Positions 44,171 to 56,097 of a stretch of 64,000 bases of DNA are shown here, one piece after another. This DNA is from Bipolaris cookei. Lineage: Eukaryota; Ascomycota; Dothideomycetes; Pleosporales; Pleosporaceae. Below the pieces are notes generated by a model. That model did no database searches. It was not told where the DNA came from and saw nothing but the letters and a program-made list of their open reading frames with translations. The translations under genes and the position numbers were made by a program. The stretch is from NCBI GenBank assembly GCA_002286855.1, contig NRSV01000029.1:124832-188831 (forward strand), given 5' to 3'. Each line of letters begins with the position of its first letter. Within the stretch, counting starts at the first letter, position 1.

Positions 44171-44588
44171 TATCGAAATTGTTTTTCGAGTCCTTGCAAA
44201 AATTGTTCGAAGAGACTAGTCAAAACGTGCTACAATTCTAAATCAAACTCAGTCCTGTACCAAGTATTCGCGAGTATATCATTCAGATACTAATATTCTC
44301 CGACGGTGCTACGTCCGGCCTGCGGCAATGACGAAGAGGAGAACCGGTCGATTGGCGCCCCTCGAACGCCGCTCCCGCTCTGTTCCATCAACATGTCCTA
44401 GCATAGGGGTCCGGCTCCAACGCCATGGTCCGCTATATATAAGAACCACAGCTGCGCAGACGTTTCATGCTGCACAGCTTTGTGGTAACTAGTTTCCAAG
44501 ATATTACCCCTCATTCTGCCATACTGCATCCTCAAGTGCAGCCTCCCAGTTTACACAAGTCTTTGTGCGCCGCTTGACGCCGGGTGCA
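44171..44588. other. Promoter region of the monooxygenase gene
   Basis: Contains a TATATATAAG box near 44431-44440, about 150 bp before the ATG at 44589. No gene seen. Confidence 0.45.
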
Positions 44589-45869
44589 ATGGGTAGCATC
44601 GACTCAGCGATGAAAGTCATCATCATCGGAGCAGGTACAGAACCACTATGATATTACCGCCGAACCTCCGCTTACGTGGTTCAAGGACCGGCCGGATGTG
44701 CACTTGCGCATGGTCTAAAAAAAGCCGGAGTGCCATTCAGCATATACGACAAGGGCGCGGATGTTTACCGACACCGTCATTGGGCATTTACCCTTGGCTG
44801 GGCACGACCATATCTATTCGACCTCATACCTGATGACCTTAGTACGCAGATCAACTCGTGTCAAGTGGATCCTTACGTGGACTGCGCAGCGATTGGAGAA
44901 GATCGTATTGTGATTTACAATGGCCAGACCCGGGAAGAAGCGTTTGCGTTCCCGATTCCGAAAGCGAGAGAGATCAACATTCGAAAGTTGCGCGTTTTGC
45001 TGGCTGAACGGCTCAATGTCCAATATGGGAAAAGTTTCTCACAATATGAGATAAAAGAACAGGGTGGTGTGAAAGTTTACTTTGAAGACGGATCAACGGA
45101 TGAAGGCGACTTACTCGTCGGCATCGATGGTGCCATGTCCAAAGTCCGCCGTTGTCTGCTTCCAAAAGAGGGAAACATGGAGACGCTCCCGTTCGCTCTC
45201 ATGAACTTCAACTCTTCCTACACCGCTGAGCAAGCACATTTTATCAAAGAGCATCTCCATCCTCTTGTAGACATTGCTATACACCCAGCAGGCCACTACA
45301 TCCGTGCCAATGTGCTCGACATGCCCGATGAAAAAGATGCCAGTACCTGGACATTCCAGATTCTCTCTACCTGGCCACTCAAATACGTCGAAGACTACGA
45401 CAATGAAGATGATCGACTGCAAAGACTGAAAGCACATATCAAAAGAGACGGCTGGGCGGAACCGTACAAGAGCGCTATCGAGTGGATACCTGACGATACC
45501 AACGTACTGCGAGATCAGCTCAAGATCTGGAAAACCATCCCCTGGAACAACCAAGGTGGGCGAGTAACATTATGCGGCGATGCAGCGCATGCCATGACGT
45601 TCCATCGCGGCCAAGGCGCCAACAACGCTTTTTACTCTGCCCACTGTCTTGTTGAAGTTATCAAAAGCGTACAGTCTGGTAGTGCGACATTACAGGATGC
45701 GATTACGGCGTATGATGAGAGTATATGGAAGCGGGGGGCGAATGAGGTTCAGATTTCAAAGGCGCAGAGCTTCTTTACGCATGATGGGTTGGACAATTTT
45801 ATTAATAGCCCGGTTATGAAGTTGGGAACGAAGCCGAGCCATAATGCGAAGAGCGAGGGGTATGAATAG
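44589..45869 (+). CDS. FAD-dependent monooxygenase (PHBH-like, secondary-metabolism type)
   Basis: Exons 44589-44634 and 44686-45869 (51-bp intron, GTACAG donor, unusual AAG acceptor) give 409 residues. Joining the exons restores the dinucleotide-binding motif VIIIGAGPAGCALAHGL. A DG-type motif follows (LLVGIDGAMSKVRR), and the FAD-ribityl GD motif is LCGDAAHAMTFHRGQGANNAF (about residue 311). Enzymes of this class hydroxylate aromatic or polyketide substrates with NAD(P)H and O2. The substrate is unknown, and no other biosynthetic genes lie beside it. The start is chosen because the GxGxxG strand begins eight residues in. Confidence 0.88.
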
Positions 45870-46338
45870 GTTTGAAGAGCTGATCTTCTGCACAAACAAA
45901 AGAGTGTTGCACGTAAGATCGTGGTTGATGAGTCGCATGTGCGATGATGGTTGCTCAAGAAAGTTCTAGGCCTCGTTTTTCAGTGGCAAAAATGGCAGTT
46001 CTTAGTGGTGCGAATGATTGAATTCATTTTCTTAAATGCTCCGCCGCCTGCCATGTTATGCGTGATTATTATTATTCTTCTTCTTCTTCTTCTTCTTCTT
46101 CTTCTTCTAATTTAACGTCCTGTTTCAGCCGCAAGGCTATACAAGACGTACAAGCTAGTGAGGCTTACAAGTATCTACGTAGTGCTATCAATTTGGTGTA
46201 GGTGGGGGAGGGGGCTATCTAAATAAAGGTGAGGCTCGCAACCTAGATATATTATGCGTTAGGTATGCTGGAGATCTGGAGTTTCTCTCGGAACATGCGC
46301 AATATCATAGGCCCACATCCATCTCTACAGATTACCCA
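45870..46338. other. Intergenic with a TTC microsatellite
   Basis: 3' flank of the monooxygenase. 46076-46108 is an uninterrupted (TTC)11 tract after a short ATT run. No gene seen. Confidence 0.6.
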
Positions 46339-46340
46339 TA

Positions 46341-47982
46341 TCGTGACAGATAAGTGACTCGGTCACCCCATCAACTTCAACACCCACCTCACCTTTATGT
46401 ACAATGTCTCTTAGCCACGTTTCGCAATCAATTTCTCGCGAGGCAGATATTCAGCTTGCCCTCTCTTCTCTAGATAGGAACCAAACCCAGAGTACTCGAC
46501 GCGCCACTACAGCCTTTAATATTCCAAAATCAACGTTGGTTGACCGACGCATTGGGAAGCGTGCGCGACGCAATTGCCGGCCCAACTCAAAGAAACTTAC
46601 TAAGCTAGAAGAGGAGGTGATAGTTGATCATATACTTGACCTAGATCTACGTGGATTTGCGCCTACCTACCCTGCTGTGCGCGATATGGCTGATAAGCTG
46701 CTGGCTGCGCGTGGCGCTGGACATGTTGGGCAGAAGTGGCCAGCTAACTTTATCAGGCGTACAGACTCCCTTATGACTCGTTTTAATCGGATATACGATA
46801 GACAGACACCTCTGTGCGAAGATCCAGTCTTAATCAAGAGCTGGTTTGAACTTATAGAGCAGACAAAGGCCAAGTACGGCATCTGTGATGAGGACGTCTA
46901 TAATCCCGACAAAGCTGGCTTTATGATAGGCAAAATTACAACTTAGCTTGTAGTTACAGCTTCAGAAAGAAGAGGCCGACTAAAAGCTATTCAATCAGGC
47001 AATCGCGAATGGGTGACGTTGGTCGCTGCAATCAACGCAGCTGGCTGGGCAGTCCCACCGTTTTTCATCTTTGCTGGCCAGTATCATCTATCTGCCTGGT
47101 ACAAGGAGGCAAATATCCCACGCGACTGGGCGATCGCAGTTAGTGGCAATGGCTGGACAAGCAACGAGCCAGGCTTTGCACGGCTAAAGCACTTTGACGC
47201 CCACACAAAGACTCGCGTTGTCGGCACACGTCGCCTGCTTGTTCTTGACGACCATGAGAGCTATCAATTTCTCAAGTTCCAAGATTTTTGCAAGGAGAAC
47301 AATATCTACACGCTCTGTATGCCGCCCCGCTCGTCTCACCTACTCCAGCCTCTTGACGTTGGCTGCTTTTCGCCATTAGAGCGCGCGTATAGCCGTGAGG
47401 TGGAGAGCCTGATCCGCCACCATATCAACCACATCACCAAGCTCGAGTTTCTGCTAGCGTTCAAGGCAGCGTTCAATCGATCTTTCACACCAGCCAATAT
47501 CTGATCAATCTTTCGAGATGCAGGCCTTGTTTCTCTCCAACCAGACGCTGTTCTATCGAAGCTTGACGTGCAGCTGCCTACGCCTTCTTCAGCTACGCCA
47601 GCAGGAGCTCTCTGGCATGCGCGTACGCCGAGCAATATACGCGAGCTTGAAGCCCAATCAACGCTAATAAGTAACCGCCCACGTCATAGAAGCTCATCAC
47701 CAACTCCGATTATTGCGGCAATTGGCCAGCTTAAGAAGGGAGCAGATATAATGATGCTTTCGGTTGAACTAATGCGCGATCAGGCCTTAGTCGCCGCGCT
47801 CTAACGTGCTGCAGCAGATGGAAAGAGACTGGTCATAACTTACGTACATGCAAGAATGATACTCTAGTTGCTACCTAATCTACTCTATTAATTTATATAT
47901 TATACACTATTGCGTTGTTGAGATATATGCTTGCCAAAGTGCGCAAGGTTAGTGGGGTGAACGACTCGCTTATCCGTCACGT
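46341..47982 (+). mobile_element. Dead full-size pogo/Fot1-like element
   Basis: TA-flanked (46339-46340, 47983-47984). TIRs contain CGTGAC.GATAAG.GA.TCG, single copy. The transposase (46404 onward) is closely related to that at 13560 but is broken: TAG after KITT, TGA within the segment after TPANI, and a frameshift or deletion before the zinc knuckle (ends VAAL-stop, then GHNLRTCK in another frame). The first-Asp motif reads YNPDKAGF instead of YNFDEAGF. Confidence 0.85.
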
Positions 47983-47984
47983 TA

Positions 47985-48906
47985 GGTGAATGATGGTATT
48001 TTGAGCGTCTTTCATCCGATAGGTCGAACTTGTGCGTGATGCACATAGACCTAATTGAGCTTCGGTAGTATTTCAACAACACCATACTGCTGTCTGTCAC
48101 TTACGATGGAGCATACAGGGTTCCCTAACCCTCTTTCAAGATACTTTCAAGACCCATACCCTGATTAGCCCCTACCTTAATAACCAAATACACTACCCTA
48201 ACTCTACCCTAGGTAATCTCGCCATGAAGTAGCTGCCAAGTCGCATAGCAGGTGGTTTTAGGCCATAGGAATTTGTAACAGTCTTGTACACTGACTCACA
48301 AGGTAAGGCAGCGATCGGTTCCGAGGCGGAACCCGATCGGACTCCGAGTCGGAACCCAATCGGATTCCGAGTCTGAACTGAGTCAACCCTGCACCTAGCT
48401 GTACCTGCCAGCACCTGCAAGTATAAGAATTAGGCGCCCCGTAGGTACTACTCGGTAGATTTTCGATATCCTTCCGTACCAGACATATAGGCGTCTGCTC
48501 AATCAAGGCTCTTCTATTGTCCCACGCACTCCTATATGCATATGAGTGACACTACCTGCCGATACTGATCTGAGTAGTCTTGCCTGTGTCGTTACAAAAT
48601 TCTCATTCTGTAATCCCGGTACCCAATTAGGTAAGGTGTATGGCGTTAGTCCACTAATCCATGGTCGGACGATTTGATTCCTGTCATGAAATTCTGACTG
48701 CCATTCTTGCTGAATTATTTGACTAGCTACGGCGCAGCGATAGTGCGTCTGAGTATGTATATAAAAGCTTGTCGCATAGATAGAAGTGATATATTCAACC
48801 AGTAGTCTCGCAGCTCACCACAAGAGAGATATTTCACTATAATACACATATCATCACATAGTAACACATCAAAATACATCGTTCACAACAACCACAATTG
48901 TGCAGA
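47985..48906. other. Intergenic, promoter of the ALDH pseudogene, short tandem repeat
   Basis: 48307-48378 has about three degenerate 22-23 bp units built on ATCGG.TTCCGAG.CGGAACCC. A TATATAAAAG box near 48757 lies 150 bp before the ALDH ATG. No gene seen. Confidence 0.5.
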
Positions 48907-50178
48907 ATGGACTCTACTAACAACGAAGTATGTCGACGTGGGCATATATAGACTTCGTCTTTGCTCTACTAACCCCACTAGTATGTCGATACCACGTCTA
49001 ACGAAGGTCTGACATTGCACTCATCTCATAATGAATCACTAGTCTTGGACGGTATCCAGGTGGCGTCTCTGGCTGATGTCGACAAGGCTGTTGTAGCTGC
49101 TCGTAATGCCTTTGAGGGCGAGTGGTCCAAATGGCCGGCCCAAAAGCGCACAGAGACTATGAACCGCTTTGCAAACCTGATCGAGAAACACACCTCGGAG
49201 CTTGCAGCCTGAGAAGCTAAGTACATGGGTCAGCTGACTACGGTCACTCTGTGGGTGTACAAGGTGGCGGTGGACCACTTCCCGTACATGGCTTGTTGAT
49301 CGGATAAGCTACTTGGCGAGCAACGGCTTGAAAAAGATGGACTATATAAAATTCGTTCTCTTTTCTTAGCTAGTATCTCATTTACTGATACACATCTAGG
49401 TGGTCCAGTATGAACCCATTGGAGTCTGCGCGGGTATTGGGGCTTGGAACGGCCCCGTTATATATATTTTTTGCTTTGAAAGTCGCTCCTACACTCGCTG
49501 CAGGCTGTACTGTGATTTAAAAGGGGTCTGAGAAGATTCCAGTTAGGCTCTTACAATTAGGAGAGCTGGCAAAAGAGGCTGGCTTCCCCTTGGTGTTATC
49601 AACCTCACCACCGGAGATGGCAAAGTGGACGCTGCACTAGCCAGTCACATGGATATCGATAAGATCAGCTTCGCGGGTTTTACATTCTTGGGAAAGACGG
49701 TACAAGAGCTTGCAACACAGATGTACGTTACTAGATGTGACTAAGGTACACTAGATACTTATATCTACCTAGCAACCTCAAGCGCGTCACGGTAGAACTT
49801 GGTGAAAAATCGCTGTTCCTGGTCTTTGCAGACGCAGATATTGAAAACGACCTCTAACACAGCCAGCACTTCCTTATAAATAGTGGGCAATCCTGCATCG
49901 CAGCCAGCCGCACCTTTGTACACGAAGATATTGTCGAAAACTTAATTTCACAACTAAAACAGCGCTTCGAACAGCTTGGTAAGACAATGGGCAACTCTGA
50001 GAAAGCAAAGATGTTATATGGGCCTCTAGCTGACAAAAACCAATTTGAGCGCGTGATAGAGTACCTTGAGATTGGCAAGAAGAATCCCTGCTTACAGGAG
50101 GAATGCGAGAAGGTACTAGCGGATTCTATATTGAGCCAACTATCTTCCTCAACCCTGCCAATGACGCGCTGTCAGATG
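48907..50178 (+). pseudogene. Aldehyde dehydrogenase pseudogene, 3'-truncated
   Basis: Starts MDSTNNE, then an intron (GTATGT...CACTAG), then YVDTTSNEG. The ALDH core is recognisable: VDKAVVAARNAFEGEWSKWP, VVQYEPIGVCAGIGAWNGP, DKISFAGFTFLGKTV, VTVELGEKS with the catalytic-base Glu, and NSGQSCIAASRTF with the nucleophile Cys. In-frame stops occur after SELAA, after FPYMAC, after LKGV and after DIENDL. The gene ends near residue 390 at about 50178, so the C-terminal oligomerisation part is missing. Most residues are conserved, so inactivation is fairly recent. Confidence 0.85.
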
Positions 50179-50529
50179 TAAGTACCTGGATTCGTTGAAC
50201 CACAACCGAGGAACGTTCAGGGAATTCTATTACTACACTAGTACGTAAACACCGGGAGTCTACCAGGGAAACCAAAAAGACCCTTAGCGAACCTGGTCTT
50301 GACCCCCACAACCACCACGTATAAATAACGATAAGGTGGATCAATAATCGAAAGAGAGATCAGATCAATAAAATCACATTTTTCTTCATACACACACATT
50401 TGTGACCATCCTTGACAACCAGACTGGGGAACAATCAATCGAGTTTTAGAGGCCTCTATTGATTGATTTGCTTGATAGATTGAATTACGTGTTGTCTATA
50501 ATAGGTAATTACTGGTGGGATTATTAGTA
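50179..50529. other. Unassigned sequence, possible LTR fragment
   Basis: It contains ACGTATAAATAACG (near 50318), followed by a leader-like stretch, as in an LTR promoter, and replaces the missing ALDH 3' end. No partner copy was seen in the window, so it stays unassigned. Confidence 0.35.
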
Positions 50530-51567
50530 ACGTGGTAGATAAGCGAGTTGGCCACCCCACCAAGTTTGCGCATCACTAAAGACATATATCTTAACAATGT
50601 GAAAGTATGATACATAGAAAGTGATGGAGTAGACTAAGCAGTATCTAGAGTATCTCTCTTGCATGTACGCGAGTTATGGCCAGTCTCTCTACACCTGCTA
50701 CACCGCGCTATAGCCTGGCGGCTGACACCTGATCGCTCTCCTCGACGCTCTTCATGAGCAATCTGCTGATCAACCTCACGCTGAGCGAGTAGATCTTCTC
50801 CAGCTCCCTTTTTTAGCACTCCTCGCTTCTGTATCCGCTTCTTTTTACGCTGCCTACGCTTTGTGGCTGCCTTATTAGCCCTCTCAAGGCTGGTGATCCG
50901 ATCGCGCATTAGCTCAGCTGAGAGCATCATTACTCACGACTACCTGGCTGAATAGCTTTTGGCCGTATTATTCTCTCTGATGCTGTAACGACAAGCCGAG
51001 TCGTGATCTTGCCCATCATAAAGTCGGCTTCATCAAAGTTGTAGACGTCCTCGTCACAGATGCTGTACTTGGCCTTTGTCTGCTCTATAAGCTCAAACTA
51101 GCTCTTAATTAAGACTGGATCTTCATATAGAGCTCTCTATCTATCATACGGTCGATTAAAACGCGTCACAAGTCTGTCTGTATGCTTGACGAAGTTAGCT
51201 GGCCAGGAGTCTATCAGCCATATCACGCACAGCTGCGTAGGTAGGTAAAAATCCACGTAAATCTAGATCAAGTATATGATCAACTATCACCTCCTCTTCT
51301 AGCTTAGTAAGCTTCTTTGAGTTAGCCTGGCAATCGCGTCGGGCAGGCTTCCCATCGTGCTTGTTCTGTAGCGTTGATCGTGTCACGTTAAATGTCGCTG
51401 CTGCACGTCGGTTACTCTGGATTTGATGAGTATTAAGAGAAGAGATAGCAAGCTGGATATCCGCTTCGTTTGAAGGCATTTAGAACATATAGTGTGGAGT
51501 AGTTGTATATAGAGTTAAACCGCGTGCGCAAACTTGGTGGGGTGGCCAACTCGCATATCCACCACGT
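50530..51567 (-). mobile_element. Deletion-derived pogo/Fot1-like element (1038 bp)
   Basis: TA flanks at 50528-50529 and 51568-51569. TIRs begin ACGTGGT.GATA.GCGAG with single-copy words. The minus strand has the N-terminal half (start 51479), with stops, up to IQPGSRE. That joins directly to the MMLSAELMRDRI coiled coil, basic region and CSRCRETGHNSRTC knuckle (50930-50634). The catalytic core between them is absent. Confidence 0.87.
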
Positions 51568-51589
51568 TATGGTTTTTGGTTTTTTAGTG

Positions 51590-51710
51590 TTAACGTGTTG
51601 GATAAGCGAGTCGGTCACCTCACCAACTTTGCGCACCTCTTTAAGCGTGTAGCTCGACCACTATGTGACCATCTTAATATATATTGATATAGGAGGTTAA
51701 GTAGTATCTA
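51590..51710 (-). mobile_element. End fragment of another pogo/Fot1-like element
   Basis: It starts after a TA with ACGTGTTGGATAAGCGAG, a TIR like that of 46341. It reaches the last codons of a minus-strand transposase (complement of GATAC.AC) before the next element begins at 51711. Its other end is not found, perhaps because of the gap at 52756. Confidence 0.6.
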
Positions 51711-52755
51711 AAGTGTTTCACCACCGAACCGGCAGCCCCACCGAACCGGCAGCTTTCTTACCCTACCCCGCCTTCGTAACAATATCACGCAATACCACTA
51801 TAGTATTTCTTATTAAGTAGAACAAGATATTATTCTTCAGACGCATCGCTATCCTCTATATCCTCTAATTCTACTTGGCAGGTGCGAGAGTTGTGTCCAA
51901 TTTGGCTGCAACGTCCGCAGCGCCGTTCACTGCGCACCCTCTTCGCAGGCGTTGCACCCTCATTACACCTGCCACCCTCTGCCTCAGCGATCTGATCAGC
52001 TATCTGGCCAACTGTCTGGGACCCCTCTGGCTGTACGTAGCGCCTCTTGCGAGTTTTTCGCTTTGTTACATCACTAATCGTAGCTTCAAGGCGATCAAGT
52101 TTCTCGTGCATAAGCACCATATTATGAGCTATCTGCTGAGCGCCCTTACTCAACTGCTGCATCTGCTCCTTAAGAGAAGTTGTAGGAGACCCTTGCTGGA
52201 TTTGCATGCGGTTTCGAATAAGCGTAGCCTGCGCCTCCATTTCGTGCGCGTTGCGCGGCGTTTTCGGCTCCCAGGTAGGAGTCTCTTGCGCTGGTGGAGT
52301 CGGCGTACGCAACACGACGTTAAGCTGCGATAAAACAACGTGATAATTGTGTGGCGTAAGCCCAGCACCTAGAAACCCTCCGCGGATATTCTCTGGTGTA
52401 ATAGCCTTATAATAGGCCTTTTTGAACGCTGGGAGGAAGGTTTCTTTGCTGATATGGTGGATACGATTGCGTGCCAAGACCGAGATAGCATCACCATACG
52501 CGCGCTTCAACGGCGAGAAGCAGCCCACATCAAGAGGCTGTAAGAGGTGCGACGAGTGGGGAGGCATACAGAGAAGAATTATCTTCATCTCTTCGCAGAG
52601 ATCTCGAAAAGCTACCGAGCAGTGGCTCTCATGGCCGTCAATAATGAGCAGCCTATGCGTCCCCATAGGGCGCGCATGGGAATCGAAGTGACGAAGCCAG
52701 TCAAGCGCTAGATCGTTGTTCGTCCAGCCAGTAGGACTGACTTGGATTATCCAGT
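51711..52755 (-). mobile_element. C-terminal half of a pogo/Fot1-like transposase with its TIR, cut by the assembly gap
   Basis: The left end has the doubled word CACCGAACCGGCAGC. The minus frame from the gap to 51830 is open: VSPTGWTNNDL, second Asp LLIIDGHESH, third Asp QPLDVGCFSPLKRAY, a KR-rich segment, then knuckle CGRCSQIGHNSRTC and an acidic tail ending DASEE. The N-terminal half and right TIR are missing because the sequence is joined at 52756 to an unrelated element. Confidence 0.8.
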
Positions 52756-52756
52756 N
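52756..52756. other. Single n, probable assembly gap or misjoin
   Basis: The only ambiguous base seen. To its left is a minus-strand transposase reading toward the gap; to its right is a plus-strand transposase of another subfamily starting mid-domain. Both lack their N-terminal halves and their far ends. Confidence 0.8.
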
Positions 52757-53885
52757 CTGGCTTGAACAAGTCTTTGACCGCAAAACAAAAGAGAAGGCAA
52801 AGCGGGACTGGAGGCTTCTACTACTTGACGGCCACGGAAGCCACGTGACACCTTCCTTCATCGATTACTGCGATGCCCACCGGATTCTACTCGCTGTACT
52901 GCCTCCTCACTCCTCTCACCGGCTTCAACCACTCGATATTGCGGTGTTTGGGCCTCTGACTACTGCGTACGGCAAAGAACTGGATGAGTTCCTCCACCGC
53001 AGTCAAGCTTTGCTAGAAATGCAGAAAAGTGACTTTCTAGAGTTATTTTGGGCTGCGTATACATCTGCATTCACATCTGATAATATACTGAGCAGTTTTG
53101 CAGCTACAGGAGTTCATCCGCGCAACGCCGAAGTCGTCCTCAATCGTCTCGTTAGCTCCTCTCCGCCACCCAATACAGATATAGAAGTTGGAGACCATGG
53201 TGATAGAGATACATACAGACACCTCGTCAACTTGGTTGAAGCTGTGGCACCAGATACGTCTACAATTGCGGCAAAACGGGTGAAAGAGGCTTTCCATTCA
53301 CTCCAAGTCAACAACGAGCTCCTACACCTTGAAAACGAGCAATTACGCCATGCAATCACCACTAAAAAACGCAAGAAAAAGCATAACAAGGTTTTGGATT
53401 TGCAACAACACCAAGAGTACCAGAGTCTGGCAGTTGTATGGAGCCCTCGGGCAGTCAGAGAGGCTAGAGAGCGTGACGCCATACAACAACAAGAAGAGGC
53501 GGCAGCAAAACTCCAAAAAGAGCAGGATAGAGAGGCACGTGCTGCTGCTGCCGCATGCCGAAAGCAGCTTCAAGCAGAGGCAAAGGCAGAGCGTGAGGTG
53601 GCCAAGATAGCAAGGGCAAAGGAGCGTGAGGCACGTGCCGCGCAGCTAGCTGCCGCGAGGGCACGCAAAGCTGAAGAACGCGCTGCTGCAACTGCAAAAA
53701 AACTTCGAGATACGCAAAACAAAGCTATCCGAAAAGCCTCATCATCTCAAAAGTCAAAAGTTACTAAGCGTGGTGGTGTTGCGGCTGCTCAAAGTAGTAG
53801 TAGTGTTGCGGAGCCAATCCCTAAGCCTCCGCCCAAAACCACCACGTGCGGCCGGAATATTAAGTTGCCGAAGAAATATGAGTAA
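52757..53885 (+). pseudogene. C-terminal part of a different DDE_1 transposase (5' cut at the gap)
   Basis: An open frame of about 375 residues after the n. WLEQVFDRKTK leads to the second Asp, LLLLDGHGSHVT, and then the third, HRLQPLDIAVFGPL, of a DDE_1 domain. A long Ala/Arg/Lys/Glu coiled coil (many EAR and AAARARKAEE repeats) follows, ending KLPKKYE-stop. Unlike the other elements here it has no CCHC knuckle, so it is another pogo subfamily. The N-terminus and the first catalytic Asp are not present. Confidence 0.75.
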
Positions 53886-54045
53886 ATATAAATATACCGT
53901 ATTACTGGCAGACTACACCAACAAAAAATCTGGTGATATCAGCTTTTGTATGGGGCTGTACAGCTTCATTTGTGTGGGTGCCCATATATACAGTCGGTGT
54001 TGCGTTCCGAGATGGTGTTGCAGCACTGACCACCTACAATATGTA

Positions 54046-56097
54046 ACGTAGTTTACAAGCGAGCGCCGCGCCCCGCCAACTTCGCGCACTTTTACAAGCG
54101 TGCAGCTCCGCCATATATAGATCGCTTTAATAGATATTAAGATAGTTAATTAATTGCTATTTAGGGTATTTCTCTTACATATACGCGAGTTATAGCCAGT
54201 CTCTGCATCTACTACAGCGCGTTACAGCCCGGGGGCTGACACCTAATCGCTCCCCACCCTAACGCTCCTCACAAGCAATCTGCTTGTCAGCCTCGCATTG
54301 AGCGAGTATATCCTCTCCAGCTCCCTTTAAGAGTACTCCTTGCTTCTGTACCCGCTTCTTCTTACGCCGTCTACGCTCTGATACTGCTGTATTAGCTCTC
54401 TTAAGACTGGCAATTTGATCGCGCATTAGCTCGGCCGAAAGTATCATGTCGCAGACCATGCAAGAATATATCGACATGAATTACACCCGATGTTATGCCA
54501 GGACATATCGGCATGGACTACAGCCGATGTATGTCGATATTCTACATGTAACAAGCCCCTGCAATGGTCGTGTACAAAAGACAGTTGTAGAGAGCACAAC
54601 ATCAAAAGACAAGAAGAAGAATATACATACAAGACACACAATACACACATCAATTCACCGCACCTACGCGTGCGACATACCATCACCTCTGCCCCCTTCT
54701 TAAGCTAGTTAATTGCCGTAATAATTAAAGCTGGCGATGAGCCTTGATGCCGCTGAACGTGATCGCGTATTAGCGTTGATTAAGCTTCAAGCTCGCGTAT
54801 GTTACTTGGTGTACGAGGCTGCTAGAGAGCCTCTACTAGAACAGCTGGTGGAGTAGGCGTACGCAGCTGTACGTCAAGCTTCGATAGAACAGTATCTGGC
54901 TGGAGAGGAACAAGGCCTGCGCTTCGAAAAGCTGAGCAGATATTGGCTGGCGTAAAAGATCGATCGAACGCTGCCTTAAACGCTGGCAGAAACTCGAGCT
55001 TGGTAATGTGGTTGATGTGGTGGCGGATTAGGCTCTCCACCTCACGGCTATACGCGCGCTTCAATGGCGAGAAGCAGCCAACGTCAAGAGGCTGGAGTAG
55101 ATGAGATGAATGCTGCGGCATGCAGAGCGTGTAGATATTGTTCTCTTTACAGAGCTCTTGAAACTCAAGAGACTGGTGGCTCTCATGGCCGTCAAGAATA
55201 AGCAGGCGACGTGTACCAATAACGCGAGTCTTCGTGTGAGCGTTAAAGTGCTTTAGCCATGCAACGCCTAGCTCATTATTCGTCCAGCCATTGTCGCTGA
55301 CTGCGATCGCCCAGTCGCGTGGGATCTCTACCTCCTCGTACCAGGCAGATAGGTGATACTTGCCAGTAAAGATCAGAAACGCTGGGACAGACCAGCCAGC
55401 TGCGTTAATCCTAGCGATAAACGTTACCTACTCACGACTACCTAGCTAGATAGTCTTTAGCTGAGCTCTTCTATCTAATGTTATAACGATAAGCTAAGTT
55501 GTAATCTTGCCTGTTAAAAAGCTAGCTTTATTAAAGTTATAGACGTTCTCATTATAGATGCTATACTTAGCCTTTATCTAATCTATAAGCTCAAACTAGC
55601 TCTTAATTAAGACTGGATCTTCACATAGGGCTCTCTGCCTATAGTACGCTCGATTGAAACGCGTATTAAGACTGTCTGTACGCTTGACAAAGTTGCGCGG
55701 CCAGTGGACGCCGACCTGGCTAGCGCCGCGCGCAGCCAGCAGCTTATCAGCCATATCGCGCACAGCAGCGTAGGTAGGCGGAAATCCACGTAGATCCAGA
55801 TCTAGTATATGATCGACTATCACCTCCTCTTCTAGCTTAGTAAGCTTCTTTAAATTAGGTTGGTAATTGCCTTGCGTAGGCTTGCTGACGCGTTAGCGAT
55901 AGATTGTTTGTTTAGACACATTATAGATAGTAGTAGTATTCTAGTTACTTTATATTTAACTAGATTTAATAGAGATGGCAAGCTAAATATGTGATTTATT
56001 TGAAACTAACTGACGAGCGCTATGTTAAGCGATTGTGTATTGAGATGAAGGAGGTGCGCGAAGTTGGCGGGGTGCGGCGCTCGCTTGTAAACTACGT
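54046..56097 (-). mobile_element. Dead pogo/Fot1-like element with a nested insertion (2052 bp)
   Basis: TA flanks at 54044-54045 and 56098-56099. TIRs start ACGTAGTTTACAAGCGAG. The minus transposase is close to that at 13560. It is interrupted at 54446-54678 by a MITE-like insertion. The segment 54822-55435 (APPALVEAL back through HSSHLLQPLDVGCF and the DGHESH region) is well preserved. 55436-55620 is very AT-rich with many stops. 55596-55823 is well preserved again, and 55845-56000 is degraded. Confidence 0.85.
54446..54678. mobile_element. MITE-like 233-bp insertion with ATGTCGCA ends
   Basis: Inserted into the coiled-coil codons of the host transposase (between GAEV and ILSAELMRD on the minus strand). 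It has perfect 8-bp terminal inverted repeats, ATGTCGCA and TGCGACAT. Subterminal inverted words (GACATGAATTACACCCGATG; CCGATGTATGTCGATATTC) suggest further pairing. It has no coding capacity of note. The target duplication is unclear (short CAT/ATC-type repeats flank it). Confidence 0.6.

Noticed and set aside
44676..45869. Shorter start for the monooxygenase at 44676
   Set aside because: It would omit the GxGxxG strand; the spliced start at 44589 restores the full dinucleotide-binding motif.
43040..45869. Secondary-metabolite gene cluster around the FAD monooxygenase
   Set aside because: No synthase, transporter or pathway regulator next to it; one monooxygenase is not a cluster.
46076..46108. 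(TTC)11 tract as a possible CRISPR-like or functional repeat
   Set aside because: Simple microsatellite with no spacers.
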